Of a stretch of 64,000 nucleotides of DNA, positions 25,076 through 34,564 are shown in pieces. The DNA comes from Ancylobacter moscoviensis (GTDB lineage: Bacteria; Pseudomonadota; Alphaproteobacteria; Rhizobiales; Xanthobacteraceae), in the NCBI RefSeq assembly GCF_007559435.1, contig NZ_VMBP01000005.1, positions 334,673 through 398,672 on the forward strand. The letters run 5' to 3'. Each line of letters opens with the position of its first letter. Positions within the stretch are counted from its first letter, which is position 1. Below the pieces are notes generated by a model that ran no database searches, had not been told where the DNA came from, and saw nothing but the letters and a program-made list of their open reading frames with translations. Position numbers and translations under genes: made by a program.

Positions 25076-28000
25076 ATGGGACTTTCCGAACTCTGCATCC
25101 GCCGTCCGGTCTTCGCGACGGTGCTCAGCCTCCTGCTGGTTCTGGTGGGCATCGTCTCCTACAGCCGGCTGACCGTGCGCGAGTACCCCAATATCGACGA
25201 GCCCGTGGTCTCGGTCGTCACCACTTATCCCGGCGCCTCGGCGAGCATCGTCGAGAGCCAGGTCACGCAGGTGCTGGAGGGCTCGATCGCCGGCATCGAG
25301 GGCATCGACGTGCTGGAATCCACCAGCCGCTCGGAATCGAGCCGCATCACCGTGCGCTTCCGGCTGGAGATCGACCCCGACGTCGCGGCCAGCGACGTGC
25401 GCGACCGCGTCAGCCGTGTGCGCCAGCGCCTGCCCGACGAGATCGACGAGCCGGTGATTTCCAAGGTCGAGGCCGACGCCCAGCCGGTGGTGTTCATCGT
25501 CTTCCGCTCCGACCGCATGTCGGGGCTGGAGCTGTCGGACTACATCGACCGCTACGTCGTCGACCGCTTCAAGAACATCAGCGGCGTGGCCGACGTGCAG
25601 ATCTTCGGCGAGCGGCGCTACGCCATGCGCATCTGGATCGACCGCGAGCGCCTCGCCGCCTACAGCCTCACCGTCCAGGACATCGAGGACGCGCTCAACG
25701 GGCAGAACGTCGAGATTCCCTCCGGGCGCATCGAGAGCGTGGACCGCGAGTTTACTGTCCTCTCGCGCACCGGCCTGACCACGGTCGACCAGTTCAACGA
25801 CATCGTGGTGAAGCGTGCCGGCGGCGGCCAGGTGCACATGAGCGACGTCGCCCGCGTCGAACTCGGTGCCGCCGACGAGCGCCGCGCGAGCCGCTTCAAC
25901 GGCGGCGCGGCGATCATCGTCGGCCTGATCAAGCAGGCGGTGGCCAATCCACTCGACGTCTCGGCCGGTGCCCGCGCCGTGCTGCCGGCGGTGAACGAGA
26001 GCCTGCCGGAAGGCATGAGCGCGTCCATCGGCAACGACAACGCGGTCTTCATCGACCGCTCGATCAAGGCGGTCTTCCAGACGATCTTCGAGGCCGTCGT
26101 GCTCGTCGTGCTGGTGATCGTGGTGTTCCTGCGGTCCTTCCGCGCCTCGATCATCCCGATCGTCACCATCCCGATCTCGCTGATCACCACCTTCGCCCTC
26201 ATGTACGCGCTGGGCTTCAGCGTGAACACGCTGACGCTGCTCGCCTTCGTGCTCGCCATCGGCCTCGTGGTGGACGACGCCATCGTGGTGCTGGAGAACA
26301 TCTTCCGTCACATCGAGCACGGCATGAAGCCCATCCCCGCCGCCATCAAGGGCGCGCGCGAGATTGGCTTCGCCGTCGTCGCCATGACGCTGACGCTGGC
26401 GGCGGTCTATGCGCCGGTGGCCTTCGCGCCGGGCCGTACCGGACGGCTGTTCACCGAATTCGCGCTGACGCTGGCGGGCGCGGTGATCGTCTCCGGCTTC
26501 GTCGCGCTCAGCCTCACGCCGATGATGTGCTCGCGCCTGCTCAAGCACGAGGAGAAGCCGGGCCGGGTCTCGGCCTTCATCGAGCGCCGCCTGCGCGGCA
26601 TGGAGGAAGGCTATCGCCGGCTGCTCGGCGCCACGCTGCGCGTGCGACCGGCGGTGATCGTGCTGGCGCTCGCCGTGGCGGCGACGAGCGTCTACTTCCT
26701 GCGCGTGCTGCCCTCCGAGCTGTCGCCGGTGGAGGATCGCGGCATGATCCGCGTCACCGGCAGCGGCCCGGAAGGCTCCACGCTCGCCTATACGGCGCGC
26801 TACACCAACCAGGTCGAGTCCATCCTCTCGAAGGAGCCGGAGGTCGCCAGCGTCCTCATCATCAACGGTTTCCCGGAAGTGCACCGCTTCTTGGTGATCG
26901 GCCGGCTGAAGGACTGGGACGAGCGCGACAAGCGCCAGCAGGAGCTCGTCACCGAGCTGACGCCGGAGCTCCGACGCATCGCCGGCGTCAACGCTTACGC
27001 CAACAACCCGCCCTCGCTTGGCGCCTCCAACAATTCGCGGCCCATCGAGTTCGTCATCCAGACCTCGGCGACCTATGAGCAGCTCGACGAATATGTCGAC
27101 CGCTTCCTGGAGCGCATCCGCGACTATCCCGGCCTCGTCAGCATCGACAGCGACCTCAAGCTGAACAAGCCGGAGATCTCGGTGACGGTCGACCGCGCAA
27201 AGGCGGCCGATCTCGGCATCGACGTCGCCGTGCTCGGGCGCACGCTGGAGAGCCTGCTCGGCGGCCGGCAGGTGACGCGCTTCGAGGTAGCCGGCGAGCA
27301 GTACGACGTCTATGTCCAGCTCGACGCCCGCGACCGCTCCTCGCCGGCGACGCTGGACACCATCTATCTGCGTTCTGCGAGCGGGGAGATGGTGCAGCTT
27401 TCCAACCTCGTCTCGGTGCGCGAGAGCGTGGCGCCGCAGGAGCTGAAGCGCTTCAATCAGCTACGCTCTGCTACCATCTCCGCCAACCTCGCCCCCGGCT
27501 TCTCGCAGGGGCAGGCGCTCGCCTTCCTCGACCAGACCGCGCGCGAGGTGCTGCCGCAGACCGTGCAGACCGACGTTTCCGGCCAGAGCCGCGAGTTCCG
27601 CGCCGCCGGCCAGAGCCTCGCCGTCATCTTCGTGCTGGCACTGGGCTTCATCTATCTGGTGCTGGCGGCACAGTTCGAGAGCTTCCGCGATCCGGTGATC
27701 ATCATGCTCACCGTGCCGCTGTCGATGACCGGCGCGCTCGCCGCGCTCTATTTCGCCGGCGGCTCGCTGAACGTCTATTCGCAGATCGGCCTCGTCACGC
27801 TGGTGGGCCTCATCACCAAGCACGGCATTCTGATCGTCGAGTTCGCCAACCAGCAGCAGGAGGCCGGCCTCGACCGCCGCGCCGCGGTGATCGAGGCGGC
27901 GGTGCTGCGCCTGCGCCCGATCCTGATGACCACCGGCGCCATGGTGCTGGGGGCCGTGCCGCTGGCGCTGGCGAGCGGCGCCGGTGCCGAGAGCCGCGCG

Positions 28001-28150
28001 CAGATCGGCTGGGTCATCGTCGGCGGCATGAGTCTGGGCACACTGCTGACGCTTTTCGTGGTGCCGGTGGTTTACTCGCTGATCGGCCGCATCCACCACA
28101 CCGCCCACGCCGAAATCGCTCCCGGCCTCGTGCATACGCCGGCGGAGTGA
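25076..28150 (+). CDS. RND efflux pump, HAE-1-type permease
   Basis: A 1024-residue proton-driven inner-membrane exporter of the AcrB/MexF/MdtBC superfamily. It opens with LSELCIRRPVFATVLSLLLVLVGIVSYSRLTVREYPNIDEPVVSV, has the paired large periplasmic loops, and the central helix FVLAIGLVVDDAIVVLENIFRH with the two aspartates of the proton relay. The second half repeats the layout (LVTLVGLITKHGILIVEFANQQQ). Length is normal. It is co-transcribed with the adaptor. Substrates could be drugs, solvents or lipids; sequence alone cannot decide. Confidence 0.95.
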   Translation: MGLSELCIRRPVFATVLSLLLVLVGIVSYSRLTVREYPNIDEPVVSVVTTYPGASASIVESQVTQVLEGSIAGIEGIDVLESTSRSESSRITVRFRLEIDPDVAASDVRDRVSRVRQRLPDEIDEPVISKVEADAQPVVFIVFRSDRMSGLELSDYIDRYVVDRFKNISGVADVQIFGERRYAMRIWIDRERLAAYSLTVQDIEDALNGQNVEIPSGRIESVDREFTVLSRTGLTTVDQFNDIVVKRAGGGQVHMSDVARVELGAADERRASRFNGGAAIIVGLIKQAVANPLDVSAGARAVLPAVNESLPEGMSASIGNDNAVFIDRSIKAVFQTIFEAVVLVVLVIVVFLRSFRASIIPIVTIPISLITTFALMYALGFSVNTLTLLAFVLAIGLVVDDAIVVLENIFRHIEHGMKPIPAAIKGAREIGFAVVAMTLTLAAVYAPVAFAPGRTGRLFTEFALTLAGAVIVSGFVALSLTPMMCSRLLKHEEKPGRVSAFIERRLRGMEEGYRRLLGATLRVRPAVIVLALAVAATSVYFLRVLPSELSPVEDRGMIRVTGSGPEGSTLAYTARYTNQVESILSKEPEVASVLIINGFPEVHRFLVIGRLKDWDERDKRQQELVTELTPELRRIAGVNAYANNPPSLGASNNSRPIEFVIQTSATYEQLDEYVDRFLERIRDYPGLVSIDSDLKLNKPEISVTVDRAKAADLGIDVAVLGRTLESLLGGRQVTRFEVAGEQYDVYVQLDARDRSSPATLDTIYLRSASGEMVQLSNLVSVRESVAPQELKRFNQLRSATISANLAPGFSQGQALAFLDQTAREVLPQTVQTDVSGQSREFRAAGQSLAVIFVLALGFIYLVLAAQFESFRDPVIIMLTVPLSMTGALAALYFAGGSLNVYSQIGLVTLVGLITKHGILIVEFANQQQEAGLDRRAAVIEAAVLRLRPILMTTGAMVLGAVPLALASGAGAESRAQIGWVIVGGMSLGTLLTLFVVPVVYSLIGRIHHTAHAEIAPGLVHTPAE

Positions 28151-28196
28151 GAGGCGGGTGCGCGGAGAAGCCTTATGTGGAAGGGCCGGGACGGGG

Positions 28197-29108
28197 CTAC
28201 TGGCGGCACATCCAGTCATAGGTTGCCGCGATGCCTTCCGGCAGTGGCACCCGGCTTTCCCATCCGAAGTCAGCACGCGCGCGCGATACATCAAGGATCG
28301 ACCGGGCCACGTCGATGGCCCGGCCGGGCTTGTAGACCGGTTCGATCGGCGCTCCCGTCACGTCGGAAAGGATATCGATGATTTCCCGGATGGACGTTCC
28401 CTGTCCGCTGCCGGCGTTATAGGCGCCAACCTTGTCGCTTGCGACGGCGAGGGCGCAGAGTTCCGCCAGGTCGCTCACATGGAGATAGTCTCGCACGACG
28501 CTTCCGTCGCCCCAGACCTCCAGCGGCTGACCCTCCCGAATGCGTGAGAGATAGGTCGAGATCACGCCCTGCACCCCGGTATGGGCCTGGCGTGGACCGT
28601 ACGGATTTGACGCGCGGATCGCGATGGTCGAGAGCCCCCGCGTCCGGCGATACATGTCGAGGTAATGCTCGATGGCCGTCTTCACGATGCCATAGGAATT
28701 GATGGGCCGAAGGGGGTGGCTCTCCGGAATCGGAACGATGTCGGGCGGGCCATAGACCGTTCCCCCCGAGGACAGGAACAGAATACGCGCGATCCCCAAG
28801 CCAACCATCGCATCCAGCAGGCCCAGCGTCCCGACGAGATTGTCCTGCACGTCGATTGTCGGGTTGAGGTCGGCAGTGCCGGGAAAAGTCGTGCTCACGA
28901 GATGCATGACGGCGTCGACGCCTGCCAGCGCATCGATGACCGCCATGTGATCGCCAAAGCTGCCGAGGATGTATTCGACTTCAGGCAGAGACGTGCGGAG
29001 GCGCTCCATCTGGCGGTCGAAGACTCTCACCGAGTGGCCCTGTGCCAGCAGGTGGTCCACGATGTGTGAGCCAATGAAGCCGCATCCGCCGATCACGAGC
29101 ACTTTCAT
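28197..29108 (-). CDS. NAD-dependent sugar-nucleotide epimerase/dehydratase
   Basis: A 303-residue extended short-chain dehydrogenase of the UDP-glucose 4-epimerase type. NAD-binding motif GGCGFIGSHIVDHLL (residues about 7-21), catalytic Ser in LFLSSGGTVYG, and catalytic Tyr/Lys in NSYGIVKTAIEHYLDMY. RASNPYGPRQ and VRDYLHVSDLA are typical of epimerases making precursors for polysaccharides. The start at MKVLVIGG is supported by GAAGAGA seven bases upstream. It lies 70 bases after the giant glycan protein gene in the same direction and shares its lower GC, so both probably belong to one surface-glycan unit. The exact sugar is unknown. Confidence 0.9.
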   Translation of the reverse strand: MKVLVIGGCGFIGSHIVDHLLAQGHSVRVFDRQMERLRTSLPEVEYILGSFGDHMAVIDALAGVDAVMHLVSTTFPGTADLNPTIDVQDNLVGTLGLLDAMVGLGIARILFLSSGGTVYGPPDIVPIPESHPLRPINSYGIVKTAIEHYLDMYRRTRGLSTIAIRASNPYGPRQAHTGVQGVISTYLSRIREGQPLEVWGDGSVVRDYLHVSDLAELCALAVASDKVGAYNAGSGQGTSIREIIDILSDVTGAPIEPVYKPGRAIDVARSILDVSRARADFGWESRVPLPEGIAATYDWMCRQ

Positions 29109-29178
29109 TTCACATCTCTTCTTTCGCGCCGGCGCAGTTCGCCGACGATATCGTGACACGCCGGCAGGTTTCGACGAC

Positions 29179-32100
29179 CTAGCGCGACACGCCACGTATA
29201 TTGGTCACGACGGTACGCCAACCCTCGAGCGGGGGGACCACGCCGAACAGCCGCTCCAGTGCATGCAGCAGTGTTCCATCCTCGGGAATGGGCTCGTTCG
29301 GGTAGTCCGGCCAATCGAAGCCGAGGTCGACAAACGGCTTTAGCGCCGCCGTCCGCATCCAGAACATGGTGCCGACCGGGAAGTTGATCGAGCGGGCGAG
29401 ACTTGGGTGCCCCATGCGGGCTGCCAGCCGCTCGGCAATCGCCATGTTACGCGTCCAGCCGATGACGTGCGGATCATCCGGATAGATGACGCCAATTCGT
29501 TCGTCACTTTCGGCCTTGTTCAGGATGAGATCGAGCATCCGGCCGCCGACCGGGCCGCCAAGAACATTCTCGAACAGGAACTCGCTCCAGACGCGCACCA
29601 TGTCCAAATCGGTCACGTGCTGGCTTTTCTTGATGTGAACATGGCCGACCATGTCGTAGGTCGCGATGAGACGAGGCCCGAACTGGGTCAGTAGGGGACC
29701 GATGTCGCGGCCAGCATTCGGCACCTCTTCCAGCGCCGCGACACGGCCGCTGTACCGCGCCAGTATGCGCTCTATCTCGTCGGCAGAAGACCGAGATCCT
29801 GTGCTGACGAAGAGGTCCGGCCGGGCGTCGTTGACCTCCAGTCTCTCGATGATTTCCTGCAGCTGACCGGTGAAATAGGCGTGAATGTGCAAGGCACTCC
29901 GCAGAGCGGTCGCGGGAAGGCCCTTCGTCGCGTCGAGCCCTCCTTCGAGCACAGGCGTGAGCCAGGGGCCGGCCGGCCGGCCTTTCCGCAGGAAATCCGC
30001 GTAGGCTTCGCGGGTATGGTCGTAGCCGCTGTCCTGGGATGTTGCGTAGATGAAGGGATTGAAACCCGGCTCCGGTTTGCGGGGGCCGGGTATCCATTGG
30101 AGCCGTGCGAAATAGTCGTGCACCAGTTGCGTGGGGGACGGCATCGGCTCCAGAGGAGGGTGGAAGAAGTCGCCCCGGAATTTTCCGGCGGACAGGATTT
30201 CGTCGACATCGGCGGCGAAGTTGACCTTGCGAGCCTTGGCGTTAAGGCCGAGCGTTTCGATCTGGCAAACATAGTGCTCGAAGTCGAAGGTCGTTTGTCC
30301 CACCCTCTTCGCCTCGGACGAAACCCGCGCATAGGCATCTTCCGATGCCGCCAATTGCAGGATTTTCCGCGCCGCATCGCCTGTATCGAGGTAGCCCGCG
30401 ACGCAGTCCGTCTTGAGGTTCGCGGCGGAGAGGATGTCAGCAATGCCCGTGGTGTTCTCGAAGCAGATCACCGGCAGGCCGACACAGAGAGCATCGACGG
30501 CGACATTGGGAAGCGGGTCGAGACGGCTGGAAACTAGCAGCACATCGGACAGCTCGTAGGCTAGCTCGATCTCCGATGTCGCCGGCAGCATGGTGACGTG
30601 ATTCTCGAGTCCGGCCCGCTTGAGCTGATCACGAAGAAAGACCGAGTAGCCGAAATCGTGCTCCGGATCGTATCCTCCCCCGATCCATACGAAATGGACC
30701 TTTTCTCCGCCGTCGGCATGCCGGACTTGCGCCGCCACTTCCAGGAAAAGGTCGACGCCCTTGCGGATCTCCACCGTTCCGGCTCCGAGCACGGTAAACC
30801 GGCGCTTCTTCTCCCCTCCGGAACGGAACACGTCGAGCAATTGCCGTCTGGCTGCCTCGCGGGATTCGCGGCTGCGCTTTTGGTAGGGAACCTCGCACTT
30901 GCCCTGAGGCAGAATGTGCTCGCGGGGGGTGAAATCCCGAACGTAGTCGAGCGCACTTTCCAAGGTGAGCCGGGTAGAGAAGACCGTTTCGCTTGCCCAC
31001 CGCATGGCCTCGGGAAAAGCTGCCTTCTTGCCGATATAGGCTGCGAACTCATGCAGGAGTGCAAGGGAGGGAACCCCCAGCTCATGCAGGACGGGCAGGA
31101 CAGCGTGAGATTGTATCGAGTTTACGACGGCAAATTCGTAGCGGTGTTCGCCGCAGATACGCTGGAGCAGGGCTTCGTAGCTCGACGCGTTCATGCTGAG
31201 AAGGTTCGCGTCGAATACTTTCTGGGAAATGGCGCAGAAGTCGTCGATCAGTTCCCCACCCAGAAGGCTCACCGTCGTGACATTGTAGCGGGACGCGAGC
31301 GCCTGGGCGATGTTGAGGGCGAGGATCGGAGCGCCCGACCGGCTGGCCTCGTGGCTGACGACAAGCATGTTGGGTTTATGGGGATCGTGAGGGACGGCAC
31401 CACTATATTCCCGCGTGTGCCCGGCGACGGCTGCGCTGACGAAAGCGAGGTCGGCTTGACCCGGCAGAGAGGGCGGCCGCTTCGGGTCACGCTTCTGCGC
31501 GCGCCGCTCATACTTGGCCGCTGCCTTTGCGGACCAGGATGAGCTGAGGCGCGCCATCGACCGGTAAAGCTTGAACTTGAACTTATTGCGAACCTGTTTC
31601 CAAGGGCGGTTCCTGGCACGGATCAGTTCACGTTCGAGCTCCGCGATATGGACCGCGGCGAGGTCCGACATCGCGGCAACGTTCCGCGGCGTGGGGACGA
31701 TCGCTGGATGCGCTGCATCGGCGGCCGGCTTCGGCAGGACAGGCCAGCCGCTGCGGATGATCGCAAGGCTCTCCTCGGCAATGGCGGGATCATAGCCTTT
31801 GGCGGCAAGTATTTCCTGCCAACCCTGCGCCTCGGGAAGCTGAAGGACGGCGGCTTTGACGAATGGAAAGCCGGCCTCGACCAGCTCTCGCCAGTCGGTG
31901 AGCGTGTTGTTCTTGGCATCGGTCGTCGGAAACAGGGCTTCCCCGACTATTCCTTCGGCTTCGAGCGCATCGAGGACCTGCAGCTCGTAGGCCATGATGA
32001 CCTGGTGCTTGTCATTCAGGGCGCGGACTTTCCCGAGAAAGTCTGCGAGAACTCGGACAGCATCGTTCTTGGCGACGAGGAAATAGCTTTGGAAGTGATG

Positions 32101-34035
32101 CTTGAGTTCGTGACTGTCGGTTAGAGCGACCAGCTGGGCGGTCGAGGAGCGCGCCCGATCCATGATCGTCCGCAACGCACCCGCGCTGAAAGGTCCGATC
32201 AGACTGTCATTGGCCAAGCAGAGAAGATTAATGCCCGATAGATCGAGGTAGCGAAGCGCATGTGACCAGGCGGCAAAATCATAGCCATCGTTCTCGCGCA
32301 GAAGGAACCCGTCGGCATGTTCGATCAATCCCGTCGTATCCACCTTGTCGGAGGGCGCGGCCGCGACGATCACGACGGTCGATAGACCAGCTTGCTTCAG
32401 GGCCTCAAGGTAGAGCGGGACATGCGGCTTGATCTTCCCCTTCGGGGCATGGGTTACGAACAGCACCAGTTCGGATGCGGGCACCGGTGCCTTGAGCACG
32501 GTGATTTGGGCATCCGCGACATCGCGGGACTGGTCGGTCGCGTGCCGGCGCCGGCTTTCCGCGTGCCCGTACTTGAGATAGTGCAGCAGAGGATCCAAGC
32601 CGGAACCGTCGATGTCGGGATAGGTCTTGCGATACCACGCCGGATCGAAGTCTGCCGACGGCCTGAACCCAATTTCCGAGCCGATCCGGACATAGTGCAG
32701 CAGCGGGTTCAGTCCGCTCTCCACGACTGCCGGATAAGTCGCCACATACCAGTTCGTCGAGAAATGCGGGTTGGGATCCCGCCCCTCATGAGCACCGAAT
32801 TCGAAATAGTGCCGCAGCGGGCCGCCGTCATAGTGACCTATATCCGGATTGTTGGCCTGGTACCATTCCGCATCGAAAAGTCCGGACGAAAGTACTTCGA
32901 TCTCTTCGGGGCGGGGGGCGGACAGGGTTAGAGCGTTACGCTTCCGGGACTTGTTGCCAATGCGCAGGCGGAACATGCTTCGACGGTTCTCCAAGGCCGA
33001 GATCCGGTTCCGGAGCTCGGCAATCTCGGTCTCATTACGGGATAGTTGACGTTTCGAGAAGGCGAGTTCGCGTTCGTGCGCCTGCTGGTTGCGGCTCGCC
33101 TTGGCCCGTTGCTCTTCCAGGGTCGCCCGGTTGTTCGCGCAACTCGCCTGAAGGAGTGCAAGTTGATCGCGCAGCGCGTTCAGCTCAGCTTCCGCCTTCT
33201 CGATATGGGCGGAGTGCTCGCTATACTGAACGACGTCCTGCCCTCGTGCCCGCAGGCCCAGCGTGACCTCGCTCTGGTGTGTCTCGATGCCCTTCAGCGC
33301 CTCGACATTGCCGGCCTGCAGTGCGGTGAAGCGGTTCTGCAGATCGTTCATCTCTCCTTGCAGTTGAGCAAGCAGCGAACGCATTCCGGCTTCGGCGGAC
33401 GCCTTGTTGTCCGAGATCCTCATCCGCGCCAGCACGAGATGCGCCTGGGCATCGAGTTCGGCGGGTTCGGGCGGCACTGATCTGCGTTCGAAGAGGATGG
33501 CCCAGGGACAGAGGAAGGAGCCGTCGTAGTCCGCGCGCGGTCCGAACCCCTGCTCCGCGAACATCTGCATCCAGTAGCGCGGTGGCTGGACGTTGATGTG
33601 GGTTTCTTCGGTGAAATCCGTCGGGCTGGACGAGAACAGGATTCGAGAGGAGGCGCGGCACATGCTCTCGACAGCGCGCCGCGCCTCGTCGGCGGGCATG
33701 TGCTCCAGCACCTCGATGCAGGTCACCAGGTCATAGCTGCCCTCGATCGGTTTGGCGATGGACCCGCATTCGCAGAACGGGCGAAGGCCGACGGGAATCT
33801 GTTCGATGGCATAGCTCGAAAAGTCGCGCCCGAAAGCCTCGATGCCCCGGCTCCGCAGGGCTTCCACGAGGAAACCGATAGCGCAGCCCGCGTCGAAGAC
33901 CGTCCTGGGGCTAAGGGTCTCGTCGATCCGCCGGGCTACCTCGCCGAAGAACCTGAACCAGTGAGGCTCGTCACGGTGATAGGGCAGGCCGCAATGCGAG
34001 AGGAAATACTCTTCCCCATAACCCTGTTCAGCCAC
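29179..34035 (-). CDS. multidomain glycan-assembly protein: methyltransferase, coiled coil, two RgpF-like regions and GT4 glycosyltransferase
   Basis: A single 1618-residue frame with no internal stop. In order: a SAM methyltransferase (1-200; FDAGCAIGFLVEAL at about 47-60, TCIEVLEHMP near 110); a coiled coil (about 205-350); three repeats of the FDAEWYQANNPDI ... PLRHYFEFGAHEGRDP type (about 370-495); a first RgpF-like (rhamnan synthesis) region (about 505-770; LVLFVTHAPKG, LLRENDGYDFAAWSHAL); a GT4-type glycosyltransferase (about 880-1270; NMLVVSHEASRSGAPILALN, GTVEIRKGVDLFLEVAAQV, SRLDPLPNVAVDAL); and a second RgpF-like region to the end (HIHAYFTGQLQEI, VPNAGRDIGPLL, VGHVHIKKSQH). It probably builds or caps a cell-surface polysaccharide from the cytosolic side. 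GTG start. Base composition is visibly less GC-rich than most neighbours. Confidence 0.88.
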   Translation of the reverse strand: MAEQGYGEEYFLSHCGLPYHRDEPHWFRFFGEVARRIDETLSPRTVFDAGCAIGFLVEALRSRGIEAFGRDFSSYAIEQIPVGLRPFCECGSIAKPIEGSYDLVTCIEVLEHMPADEARRAVESMCRASSRILFSSSPTDFTEETHINVQPPRYWMQMFAEQGFGPRADYDGSFLCPWAILFERRSVPPEPAELDAQAHLVLARMRISDNKASAEAGMRSLLAQLQGEMNDLQNRFTALQAGNVEALKGIETHQSEVTLGLRARGQDVVQYSEHSAHIEKAEAELNALRDQLALLQASCANNRATLEEQRAKASRNQQAHERELAFSKRQLSRNETEIAELRNRISALENRRSMFRLRIGNKSRKRNALTLSAPRPEEIEVLSSGLFDAEWYQANNPDIGHYDGGPLRHYFEFGAHEGRDPNPHFSTNWYVATYPAVVESGLNPLLHYVRIGSEIGFRPSADFDPAWYRKTYPDIDGSGLDPLLHYLKYGHAESRRRHATDQSRDVADAQITVLKAPVPASELVLFVTHAPKGKIKPHVPLYLEALKQAGLSTVVIVAAAPSDKVDTTGLIEHADGFLLRENDGYDFAAWSHALRYLDLSGINLLCLANDSLIGPFSAGALRTIMDRARSSTAQLVALTDSHELKHHFQSYFLVAKNDAVRVLADFLGKVRALNDKHQVIMAYELQVLDALEAEGIVGEALFPTTDAKNNTLTDWRELVEAGFPFVKAAVLQLPEAQGWQEILAAKGYDPAIAEESLAIIRSGWPVLPKPAADAAHPAIVPTPRNVAAMSDLAAVHIAELERELIRARNRPWKQVRNKFKFKLYRSMARLSSSWSAKAAAKYERRAQKRDPKRPPSLPGQADLAFVSAAVAGHTREYSGAVPHDPHKPNMLVVSHEASRSGAPILALNIAQALASRYNVTTVSLLGGELIDDFCAISQKVFDANLLSMNASSYEALLQRICGEHRYEFAVVNSIQSHAVLPVLHELGVPSLALLHEFAAYIGKKAAFPEAMRWASETVFSTRLTLESALDYVRDFTPREHILPQGKCEVPYQKRSRESREAARRQLLDVFRSGGEKKRRFTVLGAGTVEIRKGVDLFLEVAAQVRHADGGEKVHFVWIGGGYDPEHDFGYSVFLRDQLKRAGLENHVTMLPATSEIELAYELSDVLLVSSRLDPLPNVAVDALCVGLPVICFENTTGIADILSAANLKTDCVAGYLDTGDAARKILQLAASEDAYARVSSEAKRVGQTTFDFEHYVCQIETLGLNAKARKVNFAADVDEILSAGKFRGDFFHPPLEPMPSPTQLVHDYFARLQWIPGPRKPEPGFNPFIYATSQDSGYDHTREAYADFLRKGRPAGPWLTPVLEGGLDATKGLPATALRSALHIHAYFTGQLQEIIERLEVNDARPDLFVSTGSRSSADEIERILARYSGRVAALEEVPNAGRDIGPLLTQFGPRLIATYDMVGHVHIKKSQHVTDLDMVRVWSEFLFENVLGGPVGGRMLDLILNKAESDERIGVIYPDDPHVIGWTRNMAIAERLAARMGHPSLARSINFPVGTMFWMRTAALKPFVDLGFDWPDYPNEPIPEDGTLLHALERLFGVVPPLEGWRTVVTNIRGVSR

Positions 34036-34564
34036 GAGACAAGTGCTCCGCCACAGCTACGTACAGTCGCGTCATCATAAGGGCGTCGGGCATTGTCGTG
34101 TAGGTTGGTTCAGGCGATCGTGCATGAAATGGAATTGTTACAATAGAAATTTCCATTGAAGGCACAAAACTGGAAATAGCTTATATAGTCCAAAGAATGA
34201 TCGGAATATGATAATGTGACGGGTTGAATTTTCGGAATGAAATTCCGCCTCATGCGGATAAAATATTAATATAATACTTATTTGCTATTTTCCCTGCTCG
34301 GGGCGCTGTCCGATTTTCGGCAGGTGTTCCCGTTTGATTTTCATCTCATTCAACCCGGTTTCCGATGTCGGGTGTGTGACACATGGTCAGTGCGAGATTC
34401 GGATGGATCGACGCAATAGGATTTGCACGATTCGTAAGAGATAAACGACATGCCGCGTGTTTTGCGGTCTGTCGGCTGCAGGAAATCAATTCCGGCCCAG
34501 CGGGAGCCGCCTTTTCCAAATCGTCATCCGCCCGAGCTCCCCGCGGCGCGGTACGTACGCGTAT
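34036..34564. other. 529-base AT-rich intergenic region
   Basis: Between the 5' end of the giant glycan gene and the 3' end of the LuxR gene. Bases about 34110-34300 are strikingly AT-rich for this window (for example ATAAAATATTAATATAATAC near 34258-34277). It includes a short perfect inverted repeat CGGAAT-GAA-ATTCCG at 34233-34247. On the minus strand the AT-rich part can supply the promoter for the giant gene. I see no convincing gene. Confidence 0.7.

Noticed and set aside
23888..26884. Open frame of about 1000 codons on the minus strand opposite the RND adaptor and pump
   Set aside because: Fully antisense to two unmistakable efflux genes; low-complexity His/Asp/Arg composition.
34100..34300. 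AT-rich stretch as a possible origin or plasmid junction
   Set aside because: No DnaA-box cluster, no iterons and no replication gene nearby; more simply an acquired-island edge or promoter region.
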